A stretch of DNA of 64,000 nucleotides from CAZENU01 sp965117035. Its GTDB lineage: Bacteria > Chloroflexota > Dehalococcoidia > Lucifugimonadales > CAZENU01. Below the pieces are notes generated by a model. It was not told the origin of the DNA. It ran no database searches and was given only the letters and a program-made list of their open reading frames with translations. This document shows positions 1-8,470 of the stretch, one piece after another (positions within the stretch are counted from its first letter, which is position 1; every line of letters begins with the position of its first letter). A program made the translations under genes and the position numbers. The stretch is taken from the NCBI GenBank assembly GCA_965117035.1, contig OZ220748.1, positions 1,674,001-1,738,000 of the forward strand, written 5' to 3'.

Positions 1-1722
1 GGCGGCGTACGTGATCGGCGACATCTCCAAGTACCGGGACAGCGCGTCCCTCCGGGTCCCGCCCCACTCGATCTCGCCGAAGCTGACCCCGATGTCGGAC
101 GTGCCGTACATGCTCGTCAGGTCGGTGACCGGCGCTCCGACGACCGCCGCCCCGAACCGCGTCTCGTGACCGACGATCCACGACGTCAAGTAGCCGCCGT
201 AGCTGTAGCCGGTGACCCCCAGGCGCGTCTCGTCGACGTAGGGCCGGCCCGACATCTCCTCGACGGCCGCCATGATGTCGCGGTAGTCCTCGCCGCCCCA
301 GTCTTCGAGCACCGCCTTGACGAAGTCGATCCCGTAGCCGCTGGAGCCGCGCGGGTTGACCGCCAGCACAACGTAGCCGGCCGTGGCCAGCACCTGCTGG
401 ATCGGGTTGAACGCGTCGAAGAAGGCGCTCTGGGGCCCGCCGTGGATGTCCAGCACCATCGGATACCTGTGCGCCGGATCGAAGTCGGGCGGCACGACGA
501 CCCGGGACTCGATCGCGAATCCACCACGGTCGAGCGCGAATTTCTCCATCCTGCCCGGCGGGTGTTTTTCGAAGTACTTACGGTTGTAGCAGGTAAGTTG
601 CGCGGAGGACCCGGATTCGAGGTCGACCGCGTGCAGGTCCCCGGCCGAGTCCGGCGGCACCGAGACGACGACCGCCGTGCCCGCCGCGGCGTCGATGGAC
701 AGGTCGCTGGTCTGCGAGCCGCCTCCCCATACCCGCCGCGTCTCTCCGCCGGCCGCGTCCGCCCTGTACAGGAAGGTCTCGCCGCGCGAGTCTCCCAGGA
801 AGAGTACGCCGTCGTCGTCCGTCCAGCGCATCTCAGGCGTGGGCGCGGGCGGAAAGCCGCCCACGGGAGACACGGAGCCGTCGGTGATCGCCCGCGGCGG
901 CTGCCCCGGCTCCAGGATGAAGAGGCGCGCGTGCCACGGCAGGATTATCCCGGGGTCGTCGGTGCCGAGAGCGACGAGCCGCCGACCGTCCGGCGACCAC
1001 GTTGCCGCCAGCATGGAAACGAGGCCCCGCGACCACTCCTCAGGCTCGCCGCCGCCAGCCGGGACGACGTAGACCTCGCGACGGTTGGTGAGGTCGCGGT
1101 CCTCGGAGCGGTCCGAGACGAACGCGATCCGCTCGCCGTCCGGCGACCAGGCGGGCATGTGGTCGTCCCAGTCTCCGTCGGTGAGCTGCCGCGTCTCCCC
1201 GGTGTCGACGTCGACGACGAACAGGTGCGTGTGCGCGTTGCCGCGCCAGCCCTGCGTGTCGAACCGGTACCGGATTCGGCGCACGACGGTCACCCGGGGC
1301 TCGGACGACTTCCCGGAGTCGGGCGCCCGGTCCGGGTCGACGTCGGACACGAACGCGATCCGCGATCCGTCCGGCGACCAGGCGAACTCGTTGACGCTCG
1401 CATCGGCCTTCGTGATCTGCCGCGCCTCGCCGCCCGACGCCGGGATCAGCCATAGCTGCTTCCGGCCGCGGTCGTCCGGCCGCTGGAACGCGATGGACTC
1501 ACCGTCGGGCGAGAAGCTGGGCGAGCCGTCCCTGTCGCCCTGCGTGAACTCCCTGGGCTCGCCGCCCGGCAGCTCGGCCACCACGATCCGCGACCGGTGC
1601 GCCCTCTTGTCCCGGTCGTACACCGACCGGGAAAACGCGACCCGGCTGCCGTCGGGGGAGAGCGAAGGGCTCGACGCGGAGACGAGCTCGTAGACCAGGT
1701 CAGGCGTTATGGGGCCGGGCAC
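1..1722 (-). CDS. S9 family (prolyl oligopeptidase-type) serine peptidase, 3' end cut off
   Basis: About 574 residues are visible before the gene leaves the left edge. The N-terminal two thirds carries several TolB/WD40-like blade motifs of the form SPDGxRIAF, as in the beta-propeller of acylaminoacyl-peptidase and dipeptidyl-peptidase relatives. The C-terminal part has the alpha/beta-hydrolase signature HGGP followed by a GYSYGGY nucleophile elbow near position 200, which supplies the catalytic Ser. The catalytic Asp and His would lie outside the window. The chosen start is GTG at 1722, preceded by GGAG at a 10-nt spacing and starting 7 nt after the CoA-transferase stop, so the two are probably co-transcribed. 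No signal peptide is seen, so it is probably cytoplasmic. Substrate unknown. Confidence 0.88.
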   Translation of the reverse strand, partial: MPGPITPDLVYELVSASSPSLSPDGSRVAFSRSVYDRDKRAHRSRIVVAELPGGEPREFTQGDRDGSPSFSPDGESIAFQRPDDRGRKQLWLIPASGGEARQITKADASVNEFAWSPDGSRIAFVSDVDPDRAPDSGKSSEPRVTVVRRIRYRFDTQGWRGNAHTHLFVVDVDTGETRQLTDGDWDDHMPAWSPDGERIAFVSDRSEDRDLTNRREVYVVPAGGGEPEEWSRGLVSMLAATWSPDGRRLVALGTDDPGIILPWHARLFILEPGQPPRAITDGSVSPVGGFPPAPTPEMRWTDDDGVLFLGDSRGETFLYRADAAGGETRRVWGGGSQTSDLSIDAAAGTAVVVSVPPDSAGDLHAVDLESGSSAQLTCYNRKYFEKHPPGRMEKFALDRGGFAIESRVVVPPDFDPAHRYPMVLDIHGGPQSAFFDAFNPIQQVLATAGYVVLAVNPRGSSGYGIDFVKAVLEDWGGEDYRDIMAAVEEMSGRPYVDETRLGVTGYSYGGYLTSWIVGHETRFGAAVVGAPVTDLTSMYGTSDIGVSFGEIEWGGTRRDALSRYLEMSPITYAA

Positions 1723-1729
1723 TGCGCCG

Positions 1730-2515
1730 CTACTCCGCCGACTTGACGTAGACGCCCGTGGGATCGACCTGCTCCCTCAGGATGCGGAGCTCGCGGGCGC
1801 TGGGCGGCTCGACCTCGGCCGGCGTGCCCGAGACGATCGGCTCGAAGCCGGTGTTCTCGCGCACCCGGTCGACGGTGACACCGGGCATCAGCTTGTCGAT
1901 CTTGAGCCGGCCCGTGGCCTTGTCTATCGCCATGACGGCGAGGTCGGTGAACACGAGGATGTCCGGGTAGGGCGAGGTCAACCCCGCGTTCCGGCGGCCG
2001 TCAGGGCCGTCGATGTAGCCGGGGCTTGTGATGAAGTCGCAGTGGGCCGGGAACCGCCGCATCTCATGGCGCGCGATTATCATGACCTTTTTCGCGTGCG
2101 ACGCTATGTCGTTGGCGCCGCCGCTGCCGGGGAAGCGCACCTTCGGCGACGCGTAGTCGCCGATCACCGTCGAGTTGACGTTGGCGAACTGGTCGATCTG
2201 CGCGCCGCCGATGAACCCGATGTCCGCGAGCCCCCGCTGCAGCACGCCGCCCAGCGAGTCGATCAGCGAGCCGTTTCGCACCGACCGGTACATCACCCGC
2301 GAGTCGGCGATCGACGACGGCGTGGGTATCACCTCCGGCGCCATCGGCCCCGTCTCCACCACGAAGCACATGTTGGGCGCGTGGTTCTTCAGCGCCAGCA
2401 GGCTGGCGACCACCGGCATGCCGGTGCCGACCAGCACGATCTCCCAGTCGGAGACGTGGCGGGACGCCTCCACGACCATCAGCTCGTCCAGCCCGTAGCC
2501 GTTCTCGCCGCTCAC
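1730..2515 (-). CDS. CoA-transferase subunit B (family I, glutaconate/3-oxoacid type)
   Basis: A 261-residue beta subunit of a heterodimeric family I CoA-transferase, which would move CoA between a carboxylic acid and an acyl-CoA. The protein has the glycine-rich GSGGANDIA stretch and the downstream pattern expected of the glutaconate/IpdB-like beta subunit. It starts with GTG at 2515, whose GTGA overlaps the TGA stop of the alpha subunit, so translation of the two is coupled. The pair could act on 3-oxoacids or on a ring-cleavage acid (IpdAB-like); the sequence alone does not say which. Confidence 0.88.
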   Translation of the reverse strand: MSGENGYGLDELMVVEASRHVSDWEIVLVGTGMPVVASLLALKNHAPNMCFVVETGPMAPEVIPTPSSIADSRVMYRSVRNGSLIDSLGGVLQRGLADIGFIGGAQIDQFANVNSTVIGDYASPKVRFPGSGGANDIASHAKKVMIIARHEMRRFPAHCDFITSPGYIDGPDGRRNAGLTSPYPDILVFTDLAVMAIDKATGRLKIDKLMPGVTVDRVRENTGFEPIVSGTPAEVEPPSARELRILREQVDPTGVYVKSAE

Positions 2516-3408
2516 AATAGCCTCCGCATCGCCGCCCGGAGCTCGTCCAGCCGCGCCGGGCCCACCTCGGCTTCGAGAAAATCGTCGAAGGTGTCGTGGT
2601 CGTAGACGGCAGAGCGCAGGTAGTCGTCGTAGGCCTGTCCGCCGGCCCTGGCGGCGACCTGGTAGCGCGCCAGGTACTCCTCGTCCTGCACATAGTGGCG
2701 GTGCGTCGACGTGGGGTACGCCCCCCAGGGCTGGACGACGACGGCGTCGACGTAGATGTACGGTATCGACGTCCTGTCCGGGTCCCGCCGGATGACGTCC
2801 GCGTCGATCAGCTCCTCGCAGCTCACTATCACGGCATCGGACGCCTTCGCCATCTCGACCTCGTGCGTCGTGAAGCCCTCGATGACGACGTTGCCCATCG
2901 CGTCCGCCTTCTGCGCGTGGATGATCGACACGTCCGGGTTCACGGCCGGCACCAGGACCACCGGGTCGCCCGGCTGCCAGGGATTGTCGACGACTTCGAG
3001 GGCCTTGCGGCCATTGGAGCCCTTCTTGTTGACGATATCGGTGCCGAGCATGCTCTTCGACGGCATGAACGGCAGCCCGAGCGAGCCGGCCAGGAAGCGC
3101 GACGCCATCGCGAGATGGCTGTAGTCCTCGACATCGAGCCGGCCTTCCTCGATAGCGCGGCGCCAGCGCATCGTCGTCCCGATGCGCTCCAGGTTGCCGG
3201 TGCCGCACTCGGTGCGTCTCACCAGCCCGGCGCCCACCAGCATGTCCATCGACATCGACATGCTGCAGCCGACCAGGACGAGGTCCTTGACGCCCTGCCG
3301 GATGATCTCGTGCGCGAGCGCCATCGTCACCCGGCCCAGCGTCTGCCCGCCGATGCCCAGCGTGGCCCCGTCGTGGACGAGCTCGCGGACAGCCTCCGCG
3401 GCGGTCAT
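2512..3408 (-). CDS. CoA-transferase subunit A (family I)
   Basis: Alpha subunit of the CoA-transferase, about 298 residues from the ATG at 3408. It shows the family's glycine-rich N-terminal region (LGIGGQTLGR) and ends in GTGA overlap with the beta subunit. An in-frame CTG at 3435 would add nine residues that resemble the usual N-terminus of this family, so the start is uncertain. The reading frame stays open further upstream but that part does not look like protein. Pairing with the beta subunit and a downstream S9 peptidase suggests a small catabolic operon. Confidence 0.87.
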   Translation of the reverse strand: MTAAEAVRELVHDGATLGIGGQTLGRVTMALAHEIIRQGVKDLVLVGCSMSMSMDMLVGAGLVRRTECGTGNLERIGTTMRWRRAIEEGRLDVEDYSHLAMASRFLAGSLGLPFMPSKSMLGTDIVNKKGSNGRKALEVVDNPWQPGDPVVLVPAVNPDVSIIHAQKADAMGNVVIEGFTTHEVEMAKASDAVIVSCEELIDADVIRRDPDRTSIPYIYVDAVVVQPWGAYPTSTHRHYVQDEEYLARYQVAARAGGQAYDDYLRSAVYDHDTFDDFLEAEVGPARLDELRAAMRRLL

Positions 3409-3826
3409 CACCTTCCTGTCGGTCTTCCTGCTCAGCGCCCAACGCTCCCTTCGAGTCCTCGCCGTCAGGGACGGGCGCCATTCTACCAAACCGCCGGTCG
3501 GCCAGAGCCCCAACCGGCCGATTGACCATCGGACTTGGAACGACCGGCGTGACGAGCCGCATCTCGATCCATAATCTCGCACCTCGTCTGGCTCTCGGCA
3601 GCGCGGGCACGCCCTTGTCGTCCCGATCGCGGAGAGGGACCTTGGGAGGGGTCGACTCGACCTGGCCCGCAACGCGGCCCTCCCCACCCCAGGCCGTTCA
3701 CTTCGTTCAGGGTGACATCGATGACGCCGTACCGGGGCACCCTCCCCTTGTAGCCGGGGTGTGCTGCCGCCTATGATTCAACAGGTGGGCCATCGCGGAC
3801 GACCGCGAAGGCCGGGGAGGCGTCCC
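3409..3826. other. Intergenic region between divergent CoA-transferase and GNAT genes
   Basis: No convincing gene. The stretch should hold the promoters of the two divergent units, but I found no strong -35/-10 pair. Around 3697-3720 lies a GTTCACTTCGTTCAGGGTG segment resembling the start of the dispersed repeat near 15.7, 51.9 and 56.9 kb. Confidence 0.5.
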
Positions 3827-4387
3827 ATGGGACCGTTCGAGACCGACCGACTGATCCTGCGCAGCATGGAGCCGGCCGACGTGCCGGTGCTCACGGAGCT
3901 GGTCTACTCCGACCCCGCGGTCTGGGGCGAGTACAGCGGGCTGGGCGACAAGCCGGCGCTGCTCGAAAGGGCCTTCGCGAACCACGTCAGCCAGGACGCC
4001 GACGCGGAGTTCGGGCGGCTGGCCGTCGTCCTGAAGTCCTCGGGAGAGACGATAGGCCAGGTGCACCTCGATCCGTACGTGAACAGGTGGTACCGCGTGG
4101 CCGGCGACCCGGAGACGCCCGTCAGCAGCGTCGAGGTGGAGCTGGCGTTCGCGTTCGGGAGGGACTACTGGGGACAGGGCTACGCGGTCGAGGCCTGCCG
4201 GGCGCTGATCGACTACGCCTTCGGCGAGCTCAGGATTCCCCGCCTCGTCGGCGGCGCCAGGCACACGAACGACAGGTCCGTGCGCCTGCAGCAGCGCCTC
4301 GGCTTCGACGTCTACGAGAACGACGACCCCGACGCGGGTGGCCAGCCGGGCTGGGTGTCCGTGCTGAACAATCCACTGGCCGCATAG
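3827..4387 (+). CDS. GNAT family N-acetyltransferase (RimJ/RimL type)
   Basis: A 186-residue protein that opens with the RimJ/RimL-type TDRLILR motif. It carries the acetyl-CoA binding region in the form FGRDYWGQGYAVEA, followed by the HTNDRSVRLQQRLGF segment typical of strand beta5/helix alpha5 in this group. Start chosen at ATG 3827 because GGGGAGG precedes it; the frame is open further upstream. These enzymes acetylate amino groups on proteins, antibiotics or small molecules; the acceptor is unknown. It sits 27 nt upstream of the M24 peptidase and is probably co-transcribed. Confidence 0.85.
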   Translation: MGPFETDRLILRSMEPADVPVLTELVYSDPAVWGEYSGLGDKPALLERAFANHVSQDADAEFGRLAVVLKSSGETIGQVHLDPYVNRWYRVAGDPETPVSSVEVELAFAFGRDYWGQGYAVEACRALIDYAFGELRIPRLVGGARHTNDRSVRLQQRLGFDVYENDDPDAGGQPGWVSVLNNPLAA

Positions 4388-4414
4388 GGACCGGGTCACC
4401 GGACACACGACACC

Positions 4415-5587
4415 ATGACCATAGACTCGGTCGTAGCCAGCGCCCAGGAAAACCTGCGCGCCGAGGGCGTCGACGGCTGGCTCGTCTACGATTACCGGGG
4501 GATGAACCCGGTATTCCGGGACACCGTCGGCGACATCGCCAACCTGACCCGGCCGTGCTGGCTGTGGGTCCCGGCGAGCGGTGAGCCGCTGCTGCTGCTG
4601 AGCTACGTCGACCGCGGCAGGTTCGACCACCTGGGCCTCGACTCCGTCGCGTTCGTGAGCCGCAGGGAGATGGTCGACAGGCTCCGGGAGACCCTGCGGG
4701 GCATCAGGCGCGTCGCGATGGAGTACTCGCCCGAGGGCGGCCTCCCCCGCATGTCCAGGGTCGACGCCGGCACGCTGGAGATGGTGCGCGGCCTTGGCGT
4801 CGAGGTCGTGCCGTCCGCGGACACGGTGCAGTACGCGACGCAGCGTTGGTCCGAAGAGCAGCTCGCCTCGCACCTGGCGGCCGCGGAGAAGCTGGGCGAC
4901 ATCGTCCAGGACGCCTTCCGGTACGTCGGAGAGAATATCGGCTCGGTCACGGAGCACGACGTGGCCGAGCTCATACGCTCCAGGTTCGTCGAGTCTGGTC
5001 TACAGGTGACGGACGGCCCGGTCGTCGCGGTCAACGAGCACTCGTCCGACCCGCACTTCGAGCCGACGGCGGACAACGCGGCGCCCATACGCCGCGGAGA
5101 CTGGCTGCTGATCGACCTGTGGTCGCGGCTCGAGGGCGGCGACACGATGTTCGCCGACATCACGTGGACCGCCTACGTCGGCGACCGGGCGCCCCCGGCC
5201 CACCAGCGCGTCTTCGACGCCGTCGCCGGCGCGCGGGACGCCGCCGTTGACGCCATGACGTCTGCCTTCGAGGCGGGCAACGAGCCGCGGGGCTGGGAGA
5301 TCGACGCCGTCGCCCGCGACCATATCGCGAAGGCGGGATACGACGGCTACTTCAGCCACCGGCTGGGGCACAGCATCGGCCGCGAGGTGCACGGCAACGC
5401 CGTCAACCTCGACGGCTGGGAGACGCACGACACGCGAAGGCTCGTCCCGGGCATCTGCGTGTCGGTGGAGCCGGGCATCTACCTGCCCGAGTTCGGCGTC
5501 CGCTCCGAGATCGACGTCTACGTCGCCGAAGACGGCCCGCGCGTCACGACCGACGTCCAGCGCTCCGTCGTGCTGATACCCGGCTAG
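4415..5587 (+). CDS. M24 family metallopeptidase (Xaa-Pro aminopeptidase/creatinase-like)
   Basis: A 390-residue protein with an N-terminal creatinase-like domain (about residues 1-140) and a C-terminal pita-bread catalytic domain. All five expected metal ligands are present: D234 (LLIDLW), D248 (MFADIT), H319 (RLGHSIG), E352 (VSVEPGIY) and E366 (SEIDVYV). It should therefore be an active dinuclear metallopeptidase that removes residues N-terminal to proline, though creatinase-like or proline dipeptidase activity is equally possible. No signal peptide. Same direction as the GNAT gene just upstream. Confidence 0.9.
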   Translation: MTIDSVVASAQENLRAEGVDGWLVYDYRGMNPVFRDTVGDIANLTRPCWLWVPASGEPLLLLSYVDRGRFDHLGLDSVAFVSRREMVDRLRETLRGIRRVAMEYSPEGGLPRMSRVDAGTLEMVRGLGVEVVPSADTVQYATQRWSEEQLASHLAAAEKLGDIVQDAFRYVGENIGSVTEHDVAELIRSRFVESGLQVTDGPVVAVNEHSSDPHFEPTADNAAPIRRGDWLLIDLWSRLEGGDTMFADITWTAYVGDRAPPAHQRVFDAVAGARDAAVDAMTSAFEAGNEPRGWEIDAVARDHIAKAGYDGYFSHRLGHSIGREVHGNAVNLDGWETHDTRRLVPGICVSVEPGIYLPEFGVRSEIDVYVAEDGPRVTTDVQRSVVLIPG

Positions 5588-5623
5588 ACCAACGCATCCC
5601 CGCGCGATCACCACGCCCGACGC

Positions 5624-5660
5624 CCCAACTATCCACTACAAACTATTCACTATCCACTAT
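5624..5660. repeat. CTATCCACTA-type micro-repeat
   Basis: Short degenerate direct repeats of actat(c/t)cacta lie between the M24 and MFS genes and run into the MFS stop codon. The same motif recurs, also outside genes, near 34295-34325 (opposite strand) and 52446-52462. Confidence 0.6.
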
Positions 5661-6954
5661 CCTCCCCGACCGGCTCGGGCCGCGGCACCTTGATCGTCAG
5701 CAGGAGCAGCGGCGGCAGGACGAGGACCGAGCCGCCGAAGACGAACGCGCTGTGGATGCCGTACTCGTCCGCGATCAGCCCGGCGACGTAGGGCGAGAAG
5801 GTCCCCACGAAGCCGGCGCCGTAGATCAGGGCCACGACGGTGGACTGCAGGTGGCCGCGGGCGGAGTCGAGCGCGGCGGCGATGAAGATGTGGTGCAGCG
5901 AGAAGGTGAATGCGCCCTTGGCGACGATCACCGCCCAGAGCTGCAGCCCCGGCTCCGCGACGCTGAGCAATAGCGAAAGCGCGCACACCGCGGCGGTCCC
6001 CGGCAGCAGCACGGCGCGCCGGCCGTACCTGTCCGACAGGTAGCCCATTATGGGCTGGGAGAAGATTCCGGCTAGCTGCGAGCCCGACAGGATCAGCCCG
6101 ACCTTGACCTCGTCGATCGCCAGGTCGTCGACGAGATAGAGAGGCACGTACGTCGTCACCGCGCCCTCGCCGATGCCCTTGATCGCCGTGGCCAGCACGA
6201 GCACCACGACGACCGGGTTCCCGAGCAGGCTGCCAAACGTCCGCCCGTACTCTCTGACCGACGTAACCCCTGCGCCGCGCGGGGTGGCCCCGGCGCGCGT
6301 CAGGCCCCAGATGAGCACCGCCGCGACGATGGCGGGCGCGAAGCTCGCCTGCAGCACGCCGCGCCACGCGAGGAACCCGAGCAGGCCCGCCGCCCCCAGC
6401 GGGCCGAGCACCTCCCCGACGTTGGCGCCGAGGCCGTGAAGCGACACGACGAAGCCCCGCCGCTCCGGGTAGCGCCGCGACAGCTCGCTGATCGCCGGCG
6501 GGTGGAAGAAGGCGGGCCCGGCGCCCACCAGCAGCATCACGCCCAGCATCGCCCAGTAGTTCGGCGCGACGCCCGCCAGCAGCATCGACAGGCCCATGAC
6601 ACCCAGCGAGAAGCCCAGCATCGTCGACGCCCTGTGGCTGAAGCGGTCGCCCAGGAACCCGGCCGTGAAGGTCGACGTCGCGTTGGTGATCGACTGCGCC
6701 GTCGCGAGCGACCCGAACTGCGCGCGGTTGAGGTCGAGGCCGATCTTGATCTGCGGCATGATGATGGCGCGCATGCCGCCGTTGTACAGGTGCTTGACGG
6801 CGTGCCCCACCACGATGGCCGCGGCCGCCCGGAACCGCTGCTCGCCGAGCATCGACCACGTCCCCGACGCCGTCGCGGCCGGCCCGCTGCCGGCGGTAGC
6901 GCTCTGCTGAGGCTCAGTTACGTCGGGCAAGTCGCTGGCACATCCTCGGCCCAA
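5650..6954 (-). CDS. Major facilitator superfamily transporter
   Basis: An integral membrane transporter of up to 434 residues with about 12 hydrophobic segments and the MFS loop motif GYLSDRYGRR between the two halves, plus an equivalent GDRFSHR loop in the first half. The N-terminal HAVKHLYNGG segment and overall layout recall Fsr-like efflux carriers, but the substrate cannot be assigned. The longest reading starts at a TTG (6954). ATG 6852, just before the first membrane segment, is a reasonable alternative and would drop a 34-residue polar leader. Confidence 0.85.
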   Translation of the reverse strand: MGRGCASDLPDVTEPQQSATAGSGPAATASGTWSMLGEQRFRAAAAIVVGHAVKHLYNGGMRAIIMPQIKIGLDLNRAQFGSLATAQSITNATSTFTAGFLGDRFSHRASTMLGFSLGVMGLSMLLAGVAPNYWAMLGVMLLVGAGPAFFHPPAISELSRRYPERRGFVVSLHGLGANVGEVLGPLGAAGLLGFLAWRGVLQASFAPAIVAAVLIWGLTRAGATPRGAGVTSVREYGRTFGSLLGNPVVVVLVLATAIKGIGEGAVTTYVPLYLVDDLAIDEVKVGLILSGSQLAGIFSQPIMGYLSDRYGRRAVLLPGTAAVCALSLLLSVAEPGLQLWAVIVAKGAFTFSLHHIFIAAALDSARGHLQSTVVALIYGAGFVGTFSPYVAGLIADEYGIHSAFVFGGSVLVLPPLLLLTIKVPRPEPVGEDSG

Positions 6955-7262
6955 AGGCCCGGCCCATCATACACGAAGCGAAGACTTGCGGAAGAATCTG
7001 GCCCAGAGATGCAAAGCCTTGCCAACAGAACGGCGCTCCTACTCCAATGCTCCGTCCATGCCCTGCGATACGACCTCCCTATCGAGCGCCATGGGGCCTG
7101 TCCCGATTCCTCGAAGGGGGTGATATGCTAGTATCGCGATACCTCTCGGCATGCGCGCCGACAGACGCCGGGTCAGAGGTGGCAACTGCTCTGGCCTAGC
7201 GCAGGCATGTTGGCCAGGTCTACAGGCGGAGGTTACCTCTCTCCCCACGAGCTAGGACACAC
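6955..7262. other. Intergenic region upstream of the MerR/DUF433 gene
   Basis: No gene is apparent. It carries the upstream region of the minus-strand MFS gene and the presumed promoter of the plus-strand MerR/DUF433 gene. The notable feature is a perfect 12-bp palindrome at 7131-7142, listed separately. Confidence 0.5.
7131..7142. promoter_or_regulatory. Perfect palindrome GTATCGCGATAC, candidate operator
   Basis: A 12-bp perfect palindrome sits about 120 nt upstream of the MerR/DUF433 start, just after a TATGCT -10-like hexamer (7124-7129). Since the downstream protein has a DNA-binding domain, this is a plausible autoregulatory site. No experimental support. Confidence 0.4.
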
Positions 7263-7919
7263 ATGACTGAGTGGCAAGGACTCTATTCGACGCCCCAAGT
7301 CTCCCGCTTGACCAGGGTACCACTGAGCACCCTGTATAGCTGGAAACAGAGGGGAATCATCACGCCCTCGATCGAGGTTGTAGACAAGGACGGCTATGTC
7401 GTCGAGGAGGGTTACTCGTACGCCGACCTGACGATCGTCAGGATCATGCGGGCACTCCGGGAAGACCGGCTGGATCTGACTTCCGTCGGCGTCGCACTGC
7501 GCCACATGTACGAGAGGTTGGGTCCCCCGAGCGAGGGGTGGTCAGATGCCAACGTGTATATCGTCGGCAACAAGATCTTCGCCGAAAAATCGGATACGTG
7601 GCAGACAACATCGGCGACTGGCTTCGGGCAAAAGGTCGCTACGCATCTATTCGGGGAGTTGTTCCCACTGCTACGGGAACAAGAAGAAGAAGGTTCTATC
7701 CTGGTCCCACGAGACTACACCAAATATGTGGAGATAGACCCCGGCATCATGGGCGGCCAGCCGGTGGTACGAAACACACGAATTCCTACCTCGTTGTTTC
7801 CCAGCCTGATAGCGAAGGGCAAATCCGTTGATGACCTGATTCGGCTCTACTACCCGGTTTCCCGTGAAACCATCGAAAAAACCCTCGAGTTTGAGAGGTA
7901 CCTTGACAGCGCTGCCTAG
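7263..7919 (+). CDS. MerR-type HTH / DUF433 antitoxin-like protein
   Basis: A 218-residue two-domain protein. Residues 1-80 look like a MerR-type winged helix (YSTPQVSRLTRVPLSTLYSW). Residues 155-212 match the DUF433 family, with the signature IDPGIMGGQPVVRNTRIP and a YP motif before the last helix. DUF433 proteins are commonly antitoxins of PIN-like DUF5615 proteins, and exactly such a gene overlaps the 3' end here. Most stand-alone DUF433 antitoxins are about 75-100 residues, so the extra DNA-binding domain and linker are notable. Base composition is clearly less GC-rich than that of the neighbours, suggesting transfer. It probably represses its own promoter. Confidence 0.82.
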   Translation: MTEWQGLYSTPQVSRLTRVPLSTLYSWKQRGIITPSIEVVDKDGYVVEEGYSYADLTIVRIMRALREDRLDLTSVGVALRHMYERLGPPSEGWSDANVYIVGNKIFAEKSDTWQTTSATGFGQKVATHLFGELFPLLREQEEEGSILVPRDYTKYVEIDPGIMGGQPVVRNTRIPTSLFPSLIAKGKSVDDLIRLYYPVSRETIEKTLEFERYLDSAA

Positions 7920-8460
7920 GCTGGAACGGCTGTTGTTGGACACGGACATAGACATTGACATTCAGCCCTACCTGGAGGCCGTTGGCTTTGAGACTCGTCT
8001 TGCCCTGCATGTCGATGCCGACGAGCGGGACGACGTTGCCTTGCCCAGATGGGCAAGAAGGCATGGTCACATCCTCGTTTGCCATGACAAGCATAGAGAC
8101 AGATCGACACGCCTAGAACTCTATCCCGAAATGAACACCAATGGTGGTCATATTCTGAGAATCACCGGAGACTCAAGCCAGGATGTGTTGACGGCACTGG
8201 GCAAAATCCTGGTCAATCGTGAGAAGTGGAGGCCATGGTTCAGGGACAACGATGGCCTGATAATTCTCAAGATGGATGGCCCGATCTACCGCCCAGCGAA
8301 CGAACTTTACAGCATGGTAGAACGGCACCTTGAGGGTGCCGACCCTGCCCAGAGAATACGCAACCGGAGACCAGCGCAACCGGGCAGGCGACGAATCTAC
8401 AAGACTCCCTCGCCTCAGAGACGCCTGCCCAACTTCGATCCGAGCGACGACGAGTCCTAG
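7903..8460 (+). CDS. DUF5615 PIN-like putative toxin with basic C-terminal extension
   Basis: The first 110 residues fit the DUF5615/Mut7-C PIN-like family: an early LLLDTDID acidic strand, then ILVCHDKHRDRS in the place where family members carry a second acidic cluster. The family is thought to act as RNase toxins paired with DUF433. A TTG start at 7903 is chosen because GAGAGG precedes it by 4 nt; GTG 7864 is an alternative. It overlaps the antitoxin gene by 17 nt. The last 75 or so residues form a basic, Arg/Pro-rich tail not usual for the family. The gene ends only 10 nt before the polyprenyl synthase gene. Confidence 0.72.
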   Translation: MTALPRLERLLLDTDIDIDIQPYLEAVGFETRLALHVDADERDDVALPRWARRHGHILVCHDKHRDRSTRLELYPEMNTNGGHILRITGDSSQDVLTALGKILVNREKWRPWFRDNDGLIILKMDGPIYRPANELYSMVERHLEGADPAQRIRNRRPAQPGRRRIYKTPSPQRRLPNFDPSDDES

Positions 8461-8470
8461 GACTCGACCG

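Noticed and set aside
166..1455. Long plus-strand open frame opposite the S9 peptidase
   Set aside because: It is an antisense shadow of high-GC codon usage, with an Arg/Val/Asp-rich low-complexity product. The minus strand carries clear propeller and catalytic motifs.
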